Source: Pseudomonas sp. ICMP22404
GTDB lineage: Bacteria > Pseudomonadota > Gammaproteobacteria > Pseudomonadales > Pseudomonadaceae
DNA length: 64,000 nucleotides
Assembly: GCF_006227205.1 (NCBI RefSeq)
Contig: NZ_VCNG01000020.1
Coordinates: 62,001-126,000 of the forward strand
Direction: 5' to 3'
The position numbers and the translations under genes were made by a program. Shown piece after piece: positions 25,308-33,911 of the stretch (positions are counted from its first letter, which is position 1; every line of letters begins with the position of its first letter). The notes under the pieces are model-generated. The model was given only the letters and a program-made list of their open reading frames with translations, did not search any database and was not told the DNA's origin.

Positions 25308-25868
25308 ATGTCCACCCCCACAGTCCGCGAACAATTCCTTGTCATCAGTGCCCTTGGCGCCAACCCCATGGAGCTGACCAACGTCCTGTGCCGCGCCAGC
25401 CATGAAAACCGCTGCGCCGTCGTGACCTCACGCCTGACTCGCCACGGCGAATGCAGTGCGCTCGTGCTTGAGGTTTCCGGCAGTTGGGACGCCCTGGCCC
25501 GCCTGGAAGGCAGCCTGCCGGTATTGGCCAAGAAGCACACCTTCACCGTCAACGTGGTGCGCAGCGCAGCGCTGGAAAACCGTCCACAGGCCCTGCCCTA
25601 CGTGGCCTATGTGAGCTCGGCCTACCGGCCGGACATCATCAACGAGCTGTGCCAGTTCTTCATGGACCACCATGTCGAGCTGGAGAACCTCACCTGCGAC
25701 ACCTACCAGGCTCCACAGACCGGCGGCACCATGCTCAACGCCACGTTCACCGTGACCCTGCCGGCCGGCACCCAGATCAGTTGGCTGCGCGATCAGTTCC
25801 TGGACTTCGCCGATGCGATGAACCTGGACGCCCTGATCGAACCGTGGCGCCCACAAAACCCAATGTAA
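25308..25868 (+). CDS. gcvR: Glycine cleavage system transcriptional repressor (ACT-domain, GcvR family)
   Basis: 186 residues made of two ACT domains, beginning PTVREQFLVISALGANPMEL and with a second unit from about residue 95 ('YVSSAYRPDIINELCQFFMD', H-H-V-E-L-E-N-L). GcvR-type proteins sense glycine and restrain GcvA activation of the glycine cleavage operon; they lack a DNA-binding domain, as here. It is 10 bp upstream of bcp and very probably co-transcribed, an order I recall from other pseudomonads. Confidence 0.85.
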   Translation: MSTPTVREQFLVISALGANPMELTNVLCRASHENRCAVVTSRLTRHGECSALVLEVSGSWDALARLEGSLPVLAKKHTFTVNVVRSAALENRPQALPYVAYVSSAYRPDIINELCQFFMDHHVELENLTCDTYQAPQTGGTMLNATFTVTLPAGTQISWLRDQFLDFADAMNLDALIEPWRPQNPM

Positions 25869-25878
25869 GGAAGCGCTC

Positions 25879-26352
25879 ATGGCCGTTGCCATCGACCAGC
25901 CGGTTACCGATTTCCAGGCGCCCGCCACCAGCGGGCAGACCGTCAGCCTCGCTGCCCTGAAAGGCAAGCAGGTGGTGATCTACTTCTACCCGAAGGACAG
26001 CACCCCAGGCTGCACCACCGAAGGCCAGGACTTTCGTGACCAATACCCACAGTTCAAGGCGGCCAACACCGAAGTGTTCGGCGTCTCCCGGGACAGCCTC
26101 AAGTCCCACGAGAACTTCAAGTGCAAGCAGGAGTTTCCGTTCGAGCTGATCAGCGACAAGGACGAAGCCATCTGCCAATTGTTCGATGTGATCAAGCTGA
26201 AAAAGCTCTATGGCAAGGAATACCTGGGCGTGGATCGCAGCACATTCCTGATCGACAAGAACGGCGTGCTGCGCCAGGAATGGCGCGGTGTGAAAGTGCC
26301 TGGGCATGTGGATGCCGTGCTGGCGGCGGCTCAGGCGCTCGATAAGGCCTGA
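25879..26352 (+). CDS. bcp: Thioredoxin-dependent peroxiredoxin (Bcp type)
   Basis: 157 residues, a PrxQ/Bcp peroxiredoxin. The peroxidatic Cys45 is in the motif Y-P-K-D-S-T-P-G-C-T-T-E-G. The residue five positions on, where E. coli Bcp has its resolving Cys50, is Gln here, so the catalytic cycle probably uses a different resolving thiol (Cys residues occur near 81 and 97) or an external one. It reduces peroxides in the cytosol. It follows gcvR with a good AAGGAAG site. Confidence 0.93.
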   Translation: MAVAIDQPVTDFQAPATSGQTVSLAALKGKQVVIYFYPKDSTPGCTTEGQDFRDQYPQFKAANTEVFGVSRDSLKSHENFKCKQEFPFELISDKDEAICQLFDVIKLKKLYGKEYLGVDRSTFLIDKNGVLRQEWRGVKVPGHVDAVLAAAQALDKA

Positions 26353-26378
26353 GGCTTTTTATTGCCTGTCGGGCCCCA

Positions 26379-26441
26379 TCGCGAGCAGGCTCGCTCCCAC
26401 AGGGTTCTACACAATCCATGTGGGAGCGAGCCTGCTCGCGA
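26379..26441. repeat. REP pair (TCGCGAGCAGGC ... GCCTGCTCGCGA)
   Basis: Two inverted copies of the pseudomonad REP core (GGAGCGAGCCTGCTCGCGA) facing outward, between the convergent bcp and permease genes. Confidence 0.92.
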
Positions 26442-26471
26442 TGAGGCCATCAGCCTCACCTGATCAGTCAG

Positions 26472-27542
26472 CTAGAGCAACGGCGCCACAATCGGTTCCT
26501 TGCTCGGCCACGCATCCAGCACAGCCTTGAACAGCGTCGCCAGGGGAATCGCAAAGAATACCCCCCAGAACCCCCACAGCCCACCAAACAGCAGCACCGC
26601 GCAAATGATCGCCACCGGATGCAGGTTCACCGCTTCGGAGAACAGCAACGGCACCAGCACGTTGCCGTCCAGCGTCTGGATGATGCCGTAGACCGCCATC
26701 AGGTAAATGAACTGATCGCTCCAGCCCCACTGGAACAGCGCAATCAAGGCCACCGGTACGGTCACCACCACCGTGCCGACATAAGGCACCACCACCGAAA
26801 TCCCCACCAGCAGCGCCAGCAATGCGGCGTAATTGAGCCCGAGGGCCACGAAGCCGATGTAGGTCACGCCACCGCAGATGAACACCTCGATGACCTTTCC
26901 GCGAATGTAGTTGGCGATCTGGCGATTCATCTCCTGGGCCACCCGGGTAATCAGCGCCCGCTCACGCGGCAGGTAGCCACGAACCCAGCGCCCGATCATT
27001 TCCCGGTCCTTGAGAAAGAAAAACACCAGGATCGGGACCAGCACCAGGTAAATCATGATGTTCACCAGCAGCGGCAGGCTGGACAACGAAAACGTCAGTG
27101 CCCACTGGCCGAACTTGCCGATCTGGCCGCGCACCACTTCGATGGTCTGGAGTACCTGCTCGTCCGATACCAAATGCGGATAGCGCTCGGGCAGCAGCAA
27201 TAACAGGGACTGCCATTTGGCGAGCATGCCCGGCAACTCGTTGAACAGCGTCACCAACTGGTGCCAGAGCAGTGGCACGATCATCACGATGAACACCACC
27301 AACAGCCCCATGAACAGCGCAAATACCAGGCCCACCGCCACGGTGCCGGGCAGCCGCAGGCGTTCCAGCGTCGTCACCAGTCCTTGCATCAGGTACGCCA
27401 GCACCATCCCCGCCAGCACTGGCGCCAGCATGCCACCCAAGGTGAGGACCGCGGCGAACCCCAGGAATAGCAGCACTGCCAGCACCACCGCCTCTTCGTC
27501 GGAGAAGTAGCGCTGAATCCAGTCGCGTAACACTTTGAACAT
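26472..27542 (-). CDS. AI-2E (TqsA/PerM)-family membrane protein
   Basis: 356 residues with about eight membrane segments: two N-terminal helices (VVLAVLLFLGFAAVLTLGGM and the next), a large soluble insert with 'LFNELPGMLAKWQSLLLLLP', then the C-terminal block typical of the AI-2E transporter family ('GGVTYIGFVALGLNYAALLA', V-V-V-P-Y-V-G, Q-x-L-D-G-N-V-L-V-P, H-P-V-A-I-I). The family includes putative autoinducer-2 exporters and Na+/H+ antiporters; PerM-like function is unknown. The TusA-like gene 30 bp upstream is probably co-transcribed. Confidence 0.88.
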   Translation of the reverse strand: MFKVLRDWIQRYFSDEEAVVLAVLLFLGFAAVLTLGGMLAPVLAGMVLAYLMQGLVTTLERLRLPGTVAVGLVFALFMGLLVVFIVMIVPLLWHQLVTLFNELPGMLAKWQSLLLLLPERYPHLVSDEQVLQTIEVVRGQIGKFGQWALTFSLSSLPLLVNIMIYLVLVPILVFFFLKDREMIGRWVRGYLPRERALITRVAQEMNRQIANYIRGKVIEVFICGGVTYIGFVALGLNYAALLALLVGISVVVPYVGTVVVTVPVALIALFQWGWSDQFIYLMAVYGIIQTLDGNVLVPLLFSEAVNLHPVAIICAVLLFGGLWGFWGVFFAIPLATLFKAVLDAWPSKEPIVAPLL

Positions 27543-27572
27543 TAAAATTCCTTAAGCAACGCCATCGATTAT

Positions 27573-27812
27573 TCAGGCTTTCTTCAGCCAGTAACGGTAG
27601 ACACCGTCATCGTCTTCTTCATGCAGCAGCGTATGACCGGCCAGCCGGGCGAAGGTGCGGAAATCACGCTGGGAGCCCGCGTCCGTGGCGATGACCTTGA
27701 GCACGGCGCCACTGGCCAGGCGGTTGAGCTCCAGCTTGGCCTTGAGCAATGGCAACGGACAATTCAGGCCGCTGGCATCCAGTTCGGCATCGTGGGCTAC
27801 AGCATCGGTCAT
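27573..27812 (-). CDS. TusA-family sulfur carrier protein
   Basis: 79 residues with the family motif L-D-A-S-G-L-N-C-P-L-P-L-L-K; Cys18 of the CPxP motif is the sulfur-carrying residue. TusA relays persulfide sulfur to tRNA 2-thiouridine synthesis, but many paralogues (YedF/YeeD) have other roles. The pairing with an AI-2E permease recurs in pseudomonads by my recollection. Whether this is TusA itself cannot be settled without the other copies in the genome. Confidence 0.88.
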   Translation of the reverse strand: MTDAVAHDAELDASGLNCPLPLLKAKLELNRLASGAVLKVIATDAGSQRDFRTFARLAGHTLLHEEDDDGVYRYWLKKA

Positions 27813-27910
27813 GGGTTCACTCCGCAGCAGGTCGTAGAGCCGTCTAGAATATCTGGTCCCGGGCCCGGTGTCCGGCTACAGTAGGGTCTTTGTCGACTAA
27901 GGCCCCGTGC

Positions 27911-29344
27911 ATGACATTTCTGCGCCCCACCCTGCTGACGCTCGCTTGCCTGCTCGCCTCACCAGGCTTCGCCGACGACCTGCCGTCACTTGGCGATGCC
28001 AGTTCTGCCGTTGTCTCGCCGGAGCAGGAACACCAGTTGGGTCGCGCCTGGCTCGCCCTGCTGCGCAGCCAGGTCGCACAACTCAACGATCCACAGCTCA
28101 AGGATTACGTCGAGACCAGCGTGTACAAGCTGGTGGAAACCAGCCAGGTCAACGACCGCCGCCTGGAATTCATTTTGATCAACAGCCCGCAGCTCAACGC
28201 CTTCGCCGCACCCGGCGGGATCGTCGGGGTCAACGGCGGCCTGTTTCTCAACGCCCAGACCGAAGGCGAATACGCCTCGGTGATGGCCCACGAACTGGCT
28301 CACCTGTCACAACGCCACTTCGCCCGTGGCGTCGAAGCCCAACAGCGCATGCAGGTTCCGATGATGGCCGCGCTGCTGACCGGTATCGTGATCGCCGCTG
28401 CCGGCGGTGGCGATGCGGGGATCGCAGCCATTGCCGGGACCCAGGCGGCCGCCATCCAGGAACAACGGCGTTTCTCGCGCCAGAATGAGCAGGAAGCCGA
28501 CCGCATCGGTATCCAGAACCTGGAAAAGGCCGGCTACGATCCACGCTCCATGCCGACCATGTTCGAACGCCTGATGCGCCAGTACCGCTTCGACGCGAGA
28601 CCTCCTGAATTCTTGCTGACTCACCCGGTCACCGAGTCGCGGATCGCCGACACCCGCAACCGTGCCGAACAGGCCAAGCCGGGCGGCACGGAAGACAGCA
28701 TGCGCTATCAACTGATCCGCGCACGCGTCCAGTTGATCTATGAGGAAACCCCTGGCTTGGGCGCCAAGCGTTTCCGAGCGCAACTGGATGAAAACCCCAA
28801 GAATGACGTGGCCCGCTATGGCCTGGCGATTGCGCAGATCAAGGGCGGCCAGTTGAACGAAGCCCGGGAGAACCTCGCGCCACTGCTGGCCAAGTCACCC
28901 AACGAAATCATCTACAACCTGGCCCAGGTCGATCTGGACATCACCAGCAACAAGCTGACCGACGCTCAATCTCGCGTTGACCGGATGCTGACCCAATACC
29001 CGGGCAACTACCCACTCAATCAGGTGCGGGTCGACCTGCTACTCAAGCAGAACCGCCCCGCCGACGCCGAGAAGGCTTTGGAAAACCTGCTCAAGACCCG
29101 TCCGGACGATCCGGATGTCTGGTACATGGTGGCCGAGACCCGCGGCCTGTCGGGGAACATCATCGGTTTGCACCAGGCCCGCGCCGAGTACTTCGCCCTG
29201 GTGGGCGACTACCGCCAGGCCATCCAACAACTGGACTTCGCCAAGCGGCGCGCCGGCACCAACTTCCCGCTGTCGTCACGCATCGATGCGCGCCAACGGG
29301 AGCTCATGGAACAGGAGCGCATGGTCAAGGACATGATGGGTTAA
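27911..29344 (+). CDS. bepA: BepA-like periplasmic M48 metalloprotease with TPR region
   Basis: 477 residues. The signal peptide (FLRPTLLTLACLLASPGFAD) places it in the periplasm; the ATG at 27911 fits it, whereas the frame opening at 27890 would not. Zinc ligands are H127-E-L-A-H131 and Glu195 in 'RQNEQEADRIG'. The C-terminal half is a TPR array (from about 300). BepA degrades or assists LptD and BAM substrates during outer-membrane assembly. It diverges from the TusA-like gene. Confidence 0.9.
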   Translation: MTFLRPTLLTLACLLASPGFADDLPSLGDASSAVVSPEQEHQLGRAWLALLRSQVAQLNDPQLKDYVETSVYKLVETSQVNDRRLEFILINSPQLNAFAAPGGIVGVNGGLFLNAQTEGEYASVMAHELAHLSQRHFARGVEAQQRMQVPMMAALLTGIVIAAAGGGDAGIAAIAGTQAAAIQEQRRFSRQNEQEADRIGIQNLEKAGYDPRSMPTMFERLMRQYRFDARPPEFLLTHPVTESRIADTRNRAEQAKPGGTEDSMRYQLIRARVQLIYEETPGLGAKRFRAQLDENPKNDVARYGLAIAQIKGGQLNEARENLAPLLAKSPNEIIYNLAQVDLDITSNKLTDAQSRVDRMLTQYPGNYPLNQVRVDLLLKQNRPADAEKALENLLKTRPDDPDVWYMVAETRGLSGNIIGLHQARAEYFALVGDYRQAIQQLDFAKRRAGTNFPLSSRIDARQRELMEQERMVKDMMG

Positions 29345-29378
29345 GAAGACCGGTATCCACGGCCAGGCACTGTCCTCC

Positions 29379-29468
29379 TGTGGGAGCGAGCCTGCTCGCG
29401 AAAGCGGTGGGTCAGCTTGCAATGTTGTTGGATGTGCCAGCCCCTTCGCGAGTAGGCTCGCTCCCACA
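29379..29468. repeat. REP pair (inward-facing)
   Basis: TGTGGGAGCGAGCCTGCTCG and its inverse complement ending in CTCCCACA flank ~45 bp, between the convergent bepA and mucD genes. Confidence 0.92.
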
Positions 29469-29510
29469 GGGGCCACATATTCGCCAATGGGTGCCCATTC
29501 ACCGGGCACA

Positions 29511-29540
29511 AAAAAACCGCCTCTCTCGAGGCGGTTTTTC
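29511..29540 (-). terminator. Rho-independent terminator after mucD
   Basis: Minus strand AACCGCCTCGAGAGAGGCGG followed by TTTTTTT, 18 bp after the mucD stop. The plus strand has AAAAAA before and TTTTT after the stem, so it may stop bepA transcripts as well. Confidence 0.85.
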
Positions 29541-29557
29541 ATTGAGCCGCTAACCGA

Positions 29558-30988
29558 TCATTCGGCCAGCTTGAAGGTGATGAAGCTCGCACGCCCTTGG
29601 CGCAGAACCCGCATAGAGACCGAGCGATTCTTCGGCAAGGCCTTGGCGATCTCGGTGAACTCCTTGGTGGAACCAATCGCCTGGTTGTTCAGGTGCGTGA
29701 TGATGTCACCGGGTTGCAGGCCGATGAGGGCGGCAGGACCGTCCTGCACTTCCTTGATCACCACCCCACCCTGCAATTCCAGGGCTTTCTTCTGCTCGGC
29801 CGTCAGCTCGACCACCGCCACACCCAGGCGATTGCTGCTGCGCTCGACGCCGGACTTGGGTTGCGATTCCAGCTCCGCGCCCTCTTCAGGAATGGCACCG
29901 ACCGTCAGCTCGACGTTCTTGCGCTTGCCCTCGCGAATCACTTCCAGGTTGGCCTTGGCACCGGCCTTGAGCGCACCCACCAGGTGCGGCAGGTCCGCGG
30001 ACATGATGATCGGCTGATCATTGAGCTTCAGGATCACATCACCAACCTGCAGGCCACCCTTGGCAGCCGGACCACCTTCCTGGATCTGCGCCACCAGCGC
30101 ACCGGCTGGTTTTTCCAGCCCGAACGACTCGGCCAGATCCTTGTTCACCTCTTGGATGACCACGCCCAACCAGCCGCGACTGACCTTGCCTTCGCTTTTC
30201 AACTGGTTCGATACGTCCATGGCCACATCGATTGGAATCGCGAAGGACACGCCCATGAAACCGCCCGAACGGGTGTAGATCTGGGAGTTGATGCCCACCA
30301 CTTCGCCGGACAGATTGAACAACGGACCACCGGAGTTGCCCGGGTTGATCGGCACGTCGGTCTGGATGAACGGAACGTAGTTTTCGTTCGGCAGGCTGCG
30401 ACCGATCGCACTGACGATGCCCTGGGTCACGGTGTGGTCGAAGCCGAACGGCGAGCCAATGGCCACGACCCACTGACCGGCCTTGAGGTCCTGGGACTTG
30501 CCGAGCTTGAGGACCGGCAGGTCCTTGCCGTCGATTTTCAGCAGCGCCACGTCGGAACGCGGGTCGGTACCGATCAGCTTGGCCTTGAGCTCACTGCGAT
30601 CGGCCAGGCGCACCAGGATTTCGTCGGCATCGGCGATCACATGGTTATTGGTCAGGATGTAGCCATCGGGCGAGATAATGAAACCCGAGCCCAGGGACTG
30701 CGCTTCACGCTGACGGCCACCGCCTGGCGAACGCGGCTGCTGCGGCATTCCGCGCTCCAGGAACTCGCGCAACATCGGGGGTAACCCTTCGAGATCGGGC
30801 ATCTGCTGGTCCGAGACACGGCGATCCGGCAGCTTCTGGGTGGTACTGATGTTCACCACCGCAGGCGAGGCGTTTTCGACCAGCTGAGTAAAGTCAGGCA
30901 AGCTGTCCGCCACGGCCGGAACGGCCTGGCCGAGCACCAGCACGGTGGCAAGGATGGAGAAATAGGTTTTCAAGCTTGGTATCGACAT
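29558..30988 (-). CDS. mucD: Periplasmic serine protease MucD (DegP/HtrA family)
   Basis: 476 residues: a signal peptide to about 28, a trypsin-like domain with His116 (LTNNHVIADAD), Asp146 (DPRSDVALLKID) and Ser219 (NPGNSGGPLFN), then two PDZ domains. MucD clears misfolded envelope proteins and limits AlgU activation. The longer upstream frame reaches into mucB, but the ATG at 30988 gives the signal peptide. A 208-bp gap separates it from mucB; there is no mucC between them. Confidence 0.95.
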   Translation of the reverse strand: MSIPSLKTYFSILATVLVLGQAVPAVADSLPDFTQLVENASPAVVNISTTQKLPDRRVSDQQMPDLEGLPPMLREFLERGMPQQPRSPGGGRQREAQSLGSGFIISPDGYILTNNHVIADADEILVRLADRSELKAKLIGTDPRSDVALLKIDGKDLPVLKLGKSQDLKAGQWVVAIGSPFGFDHTVTQGIVSAIGRSLPNENYVPFIQTDVPINPGNSGGPLFNLSGEVVGINSQIYTRSGGFMGVSFAIPIDVAMDVSNQLKSEGKVSRGWLGVVIQEVNKDLAESFGLEKPAGALVAQIQEGGPAAKGGLQVGDVILKLNDQPIIMSADLPHLVGALKAGAKANLEVIREGKRKNVELTVGAIPEEGAELESQPKSGVERSSNRLGVAVVELTAEQKKALELQGGVVIKEVQDGPAALIGLQPGDIITHLNNQAIGSTKEFTEIAKALPKNRSVSMRVLRQGRASFITFKLAE

Positions 30989-31196
30989 ACGGCTCCCGTT
31001 ACGACGAGCAGGGTTAAGCGATATGGAACAAGAAATACCGGTGGAATGACACGCCGGTATCAACGTCCCGGAAAAACAGGCAAGGCCAGAGCCGAGCGGC
31101 TCTGACCTAATAGAAAAAAAACAGAAGTTTTGCAAATGAAAATGCTGACAGGAAGTTTCGGCATTTCGATCAAGACCGAACCACCGCGCCAGCACG

Positions 31197-32141
31197 TTAC
31201 TGAGTCGCCGTGGCATCGGAACGCATCGAAAGCGCGATCCGTTCCGCCGTACCGATAGGGATCTCGCCGACCACGGTCACCATCATTTCGCCCTGCGGCG
31301 TCGTGAGGCGACGAGAGACGGCCGCCGTCGGGCCAAGCTGGGTACGCGTGTCGGTGACGTTTGCGCCATTCAGCGGTTCCAGGAATACCGAGAAACGGGC
31401 CAGACCATCGTCGTACATCAGGCTGCTGACCTGAACGTTGGTCTCCGGGTCTTTGCGCACAGCGCTGTTGGTCAACTCGAAGCCGGGGGGAAGCCAATCA
31501 GAATGCCATGTAGCCTTCGCCACAGCAGCCTTACCGACTTCCTGGACGACTGCCTTGCACTCGGCGCTGGCTTGCAAGTCGCTGTCCGCCGGCTCCGCAG
31601 TATTCAGTCGCGTAAACTGGAAGCGCTCGAGCAACTGACCCTTGTCGTTAAGCAGCAAGGACTTGAGCGGCAAGCCGGTCTCTTTGTCCAGGTGCAACTC
31701 GAAGCCGTAGCGATGCTGGTCCTTGGGCGTCAGGGAAACGATAACAGTCGGTCGCCCGGCCACGCGCGACTTGCCGATAACGGCAAGGTCGTACCAATTC
31801 TTGAGTTTTTGCGGATCGAGCGCACGGGCAGTGCCCTCGGTATTCCCAATCCCTGGGATCAGGGCACCGCTCACGCATTGAGTATGTCCATCAATGCGCA
31901 GGACTTCCTGTGCCGAGCCGTCCTGCTGGAGCAACCGCTCGCGTACTTTGCCATCCTGGGCGCGATGCCAGATGTTATGGGTAGAAAAACTACCGTTGCG
32001 CTCGTAGACGAAGGTGCCTTGAAAGCTTTGCTGTTGCTCGGCCTGGCCCATACGATTCAGCCAGTCCTGAGCCTCATCGGCGTACGCTGGGCCAGCACAC
32101 CAGCCACCCAGCAGCAGCGTGAATAGAGGTATGGCGCGCAA
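31197..32141 (-). CDS. mucB: MucB, periplasmic regulator of the anti-sigma factor (RseB family)
   Basis: 314 residues, a signal peptide (RAIPLFTLLLGGWCAGPAYA) followed by the RseB two-domain fold ('DWLNRMGQAEQQQSFQGTFV', 'GSFSTHNIWH', later S-D-W-L-P-P-G-F-E-L-T). MucB binds the periplasmic part of MucA and protects it from proteolysis, keeping AlgU inactive. It follows mucA by 9 bp. Confidence 0.95.
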   Translation of the reverse strand: MRAIPLFTLLLGGWCAGPAYADEAQDWLNRMGQAEQQQSFQGTFVYERNGSFSTHNIWHRAQDGKVRERLLQQDGSAQEVLRIDGHTQCVSGALIPGIGNTEGTARALDPQKLKNWYDLAVIGKSRVAGRPTVIVSLTPKDQHRYGFELHLDKETGLPLKSLLLNDKGQLLERFQFTRLNTAEPADSDLQASAECKAVVQEVGKAAVAKATWHSDWLPPGFELTNSAVRKDPETNVQVSSLMYDDGLARFSVFLEPLNGANVTDTRTQLGPTAAVSRRLTTPQGEMMVTVVGEIPIGTAERIALSMRSDATATQ

Positions 32142-32150
32142 GGGTTATCC

Positions 32151-32738
32151 TTAACGGTTTTCCAGACTGGCGGCACGGGCGTAAGGCAATGCGCTTTCAG
32201 TTCCCTTCAGGGCAGCCTGTTGGGCATGCTGACGCAGGTAGTTGGGCAGACGCTGATCATGCCAACCTGGCTGACCTTGCAGAACACCATTGACCATGGG
32301 GCCAGCAGCTTCCGAGCTTTCGCTGTAACCGGCCAGTACCGCCGGGCCCTTGACCTGTGGAGCGACCAGGCCTGGCTGGCTGGACTGCTGCGCCATCTGT
32401 ACACCGGCGATCTCATCCTGGTTATACAGACGTACACCGGCCAGAACGGCGACGGTCACCGAAGCGGCCACTGCCAGACGACCCAGGTTGCGCCATGGGC
32501 TGCGGGATACTTTTGCCGGTACGGCTTCGTCAGCCAATGCAGCAGAAACGGCCGCAGCGATGTCCAGGCGCGGAAGCAGCAGGTCCTTGTGCATGACAGC
32601 CCGGGCGATCTGGTAACGCGCCCAGGTCTCACGGGTTTCAACATCGTCAAAGGCATTCAATACCCGACGCAATTCCAGTTCGTCCGCTTCGTTATCCATC
32701 ACTGCGGACAGCGATTCCTGCAGGGCTTCACGACTCAT
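32151..32738 (-). CDS. mucA: Anti-sigma factor MucA
   Basis: 195 residues, the normal MucA length: a cytoplasmic N-terminal anti-sigma domain (SREALQESLSAVMDNEADEL, with W-A-R-Y-Q-I-A-R), one membrane helix near 85-105 (LAVAASVTVAVLAGVRLY) and a periplasmic tail. The frame is intact; mutations here cause mucoidy in P. aeruginosa, and no truncation is seen. It is 31 bp downstream of algU. Confidence 0.95.
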   Translation of the reverse strand: MSREALQESLSAVMDNEADELELRRVLNAFDDVETRETWARYQIARAVMHKDLLLPRLDIAAAVSAALADEAVPAKVSRSPWRNLGRLAVAASVTVAVLAGVRLYNQDEIAGVQMAQQSSQPGLVAPQVKGPAVLAGYSESSEAAGPMVNGVLQGQPGWHDQRLPNYLRQHAQQAALKGTESALPYARAASLENR

Positions 32739-32769
32739 GGCGTTCCTCTCTTGGCTGTCGCCGCTGTCT

Positions 32770-33351
32770 CTAGTTTTCCTGCAACAACGGCTGCAGGGCT
32801 TTATCGATGGCCTCCCGGGCGCGGAAGATCCGGGAGCGCACGGTGCCTACCGGACATTGCATCACGCTCGCAATGTCCTCGTAACTCAGACCGTCGAATT
32901 CACGTAAAGTTAACGCCGTACGCAAATCTTCAGGCAGTTGCTGGATGGTCCGATGGACGGTGCCCTCGATCTCATCCCGCAGCAATGCTCGCTCCGGGGA
33001 TTCGAGATCCTTGAGGCCATGATCGCCGTCGTAGAACTCTGCATCTTCGGAACTCACATCGCTATCCGGCGGCCGGCGGCCGCGTGAAACCAGATAGTTT
33101 TTCGCCGTGTTAATGGCGATGCGGTAAAGCCACGTATAAAACGCGCTGTCCCCGCGAAAATTACCAAGTGCGCGATAGGCCTTGATGAAGGCTTCTTGAG
33201 CGACATCCTGGGCTTCATGGGTGTCGTGCACAAACCGCACGATCAACCCGAGAATTTTGTGCTGGTATTTCAGCACTAGCAGATCGAAAGCTCGCTTGTC
33301 GCCGCGCTGAACACGTTCGACCAGCTGCTGATCCTCTTCCTGGGTTAGCAT
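32770..33351 (-). CDS. algU: Extracytoplasmic sigma factor AlgU (RpoE/sigma-22)
   Basis: 193 residues, the exact AlgU length from the ATG at 33351 (MLTQEEDQQLVERVQRGDKR). Sigma region 2 is 'YQHKILGLIVRFVHD' through 'AFYTWLYRIAINTAKNYLV', and region 4 is 'ALTLREFDGLSYEDIASVMQ' with C-P-V-G-T-V-R-S-R-I. It directs envelope-stress and alginate transcription. Two candidate AlgU-type promoters lie upstream, consistent with the known autoregulation. Confidence 0.97.
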   Translation of the reverse strand: MLTQEEDQQLVERVQRGDKRAFDLLVLKYQHKILGLIVRFVHDTHEAQDVAQEAFIKAYRALGNFRGDSAFYTWLYRIAINTAKNYLVSRGRRPPDSDVSSEDAEFYDGDHGLKDLESPERALLRDEIEGTVHRTIQQLPEDLRTALTLREFDGLSYEDIASVMQCPVGTVRSRIFRAREAIDKALQPLLQEN

Positions 33352-33409
33352 GAACACTCCTCGATAAGCTCGAAGGAGGCTTGCATGACTAATTGACCGG
33401 ACTTGCAAA

Positions 33410-33437
33410 CATAGACTCGGGCTTTTCGCAAAAGTTC
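33410..33437 (-). promoter_or_regulatory. Candidate AlgU-dependent promoter of algU (proximal)
   Basis: Minus strand: GAACTT (33432-33437), 16 bp, TCTATG (33410-33415), close to the known consensus GAACTT-N16/17-TCtgA, 59 bp upstream of the algU start codon. Confidence 0.7.
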
Positions 33438-33605
33438 TCCCCCTTTCAAGCAAGTTTCCGGCGTGCTCTGATCCCGGCACGCACGAAAAACGCAGCACGA
33501 GATTCCCCGGCTGCGCGAATAATCTGTCACCGGGCCTGCTGGCAAGGACTCTCAATCGAAGTCTTGCACCAACCCGACGCTGTTCCCTTTTGCAGACAAC
33601 CGTCT

Positions 33606-33633
33606 ATTGAACGTAGGCGCTTGGCAAAAGTTC
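33606..33633 (-). promoter_or_regulatory. Candidate AlgU-dependent promoter of algU (distal)
   Basis: Minus strand: GAACTT (33628-33633), 17 bp, TCAAT (33606-33610). Its -35 context GAACTTTTGC repeats that of the proximal site. The whole 33352-33911 interval (560 bp) holds no gene; the rest should contain the nadB promoter. Confidence 0.55.
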
Positions 33634-33911
33634 CCGCCATTTATAGCCATTCAAGGCAGACATTGGTCAACCGTGACGAGATCAACCGCGTTTGTCCTCG
33701 AAAAGGCGCTTTTGTCATCCATCGGCGAAAAAACCGATCCGACGAAACGCGGTGCTTTTCTGTCACGTTGGTTTCACATTGCCATGAATGCCCGACTATT
33801 GTGCCGTTCCACCCCTCTATATACTAGTGGGCTGCGTGGCTGCCTGACTCCGCTGAAGCGGATCTCTCGCGCCAACCCCGACCCGGGTCGCCTTGAGCGG
33901 AAACCTATCGA

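Noticed and set aside
26341..26370. Possible terminator directly after bcp
   Set aside because: The stem would be only 3-4 bp; the REP pair downstream is the stronger structure.
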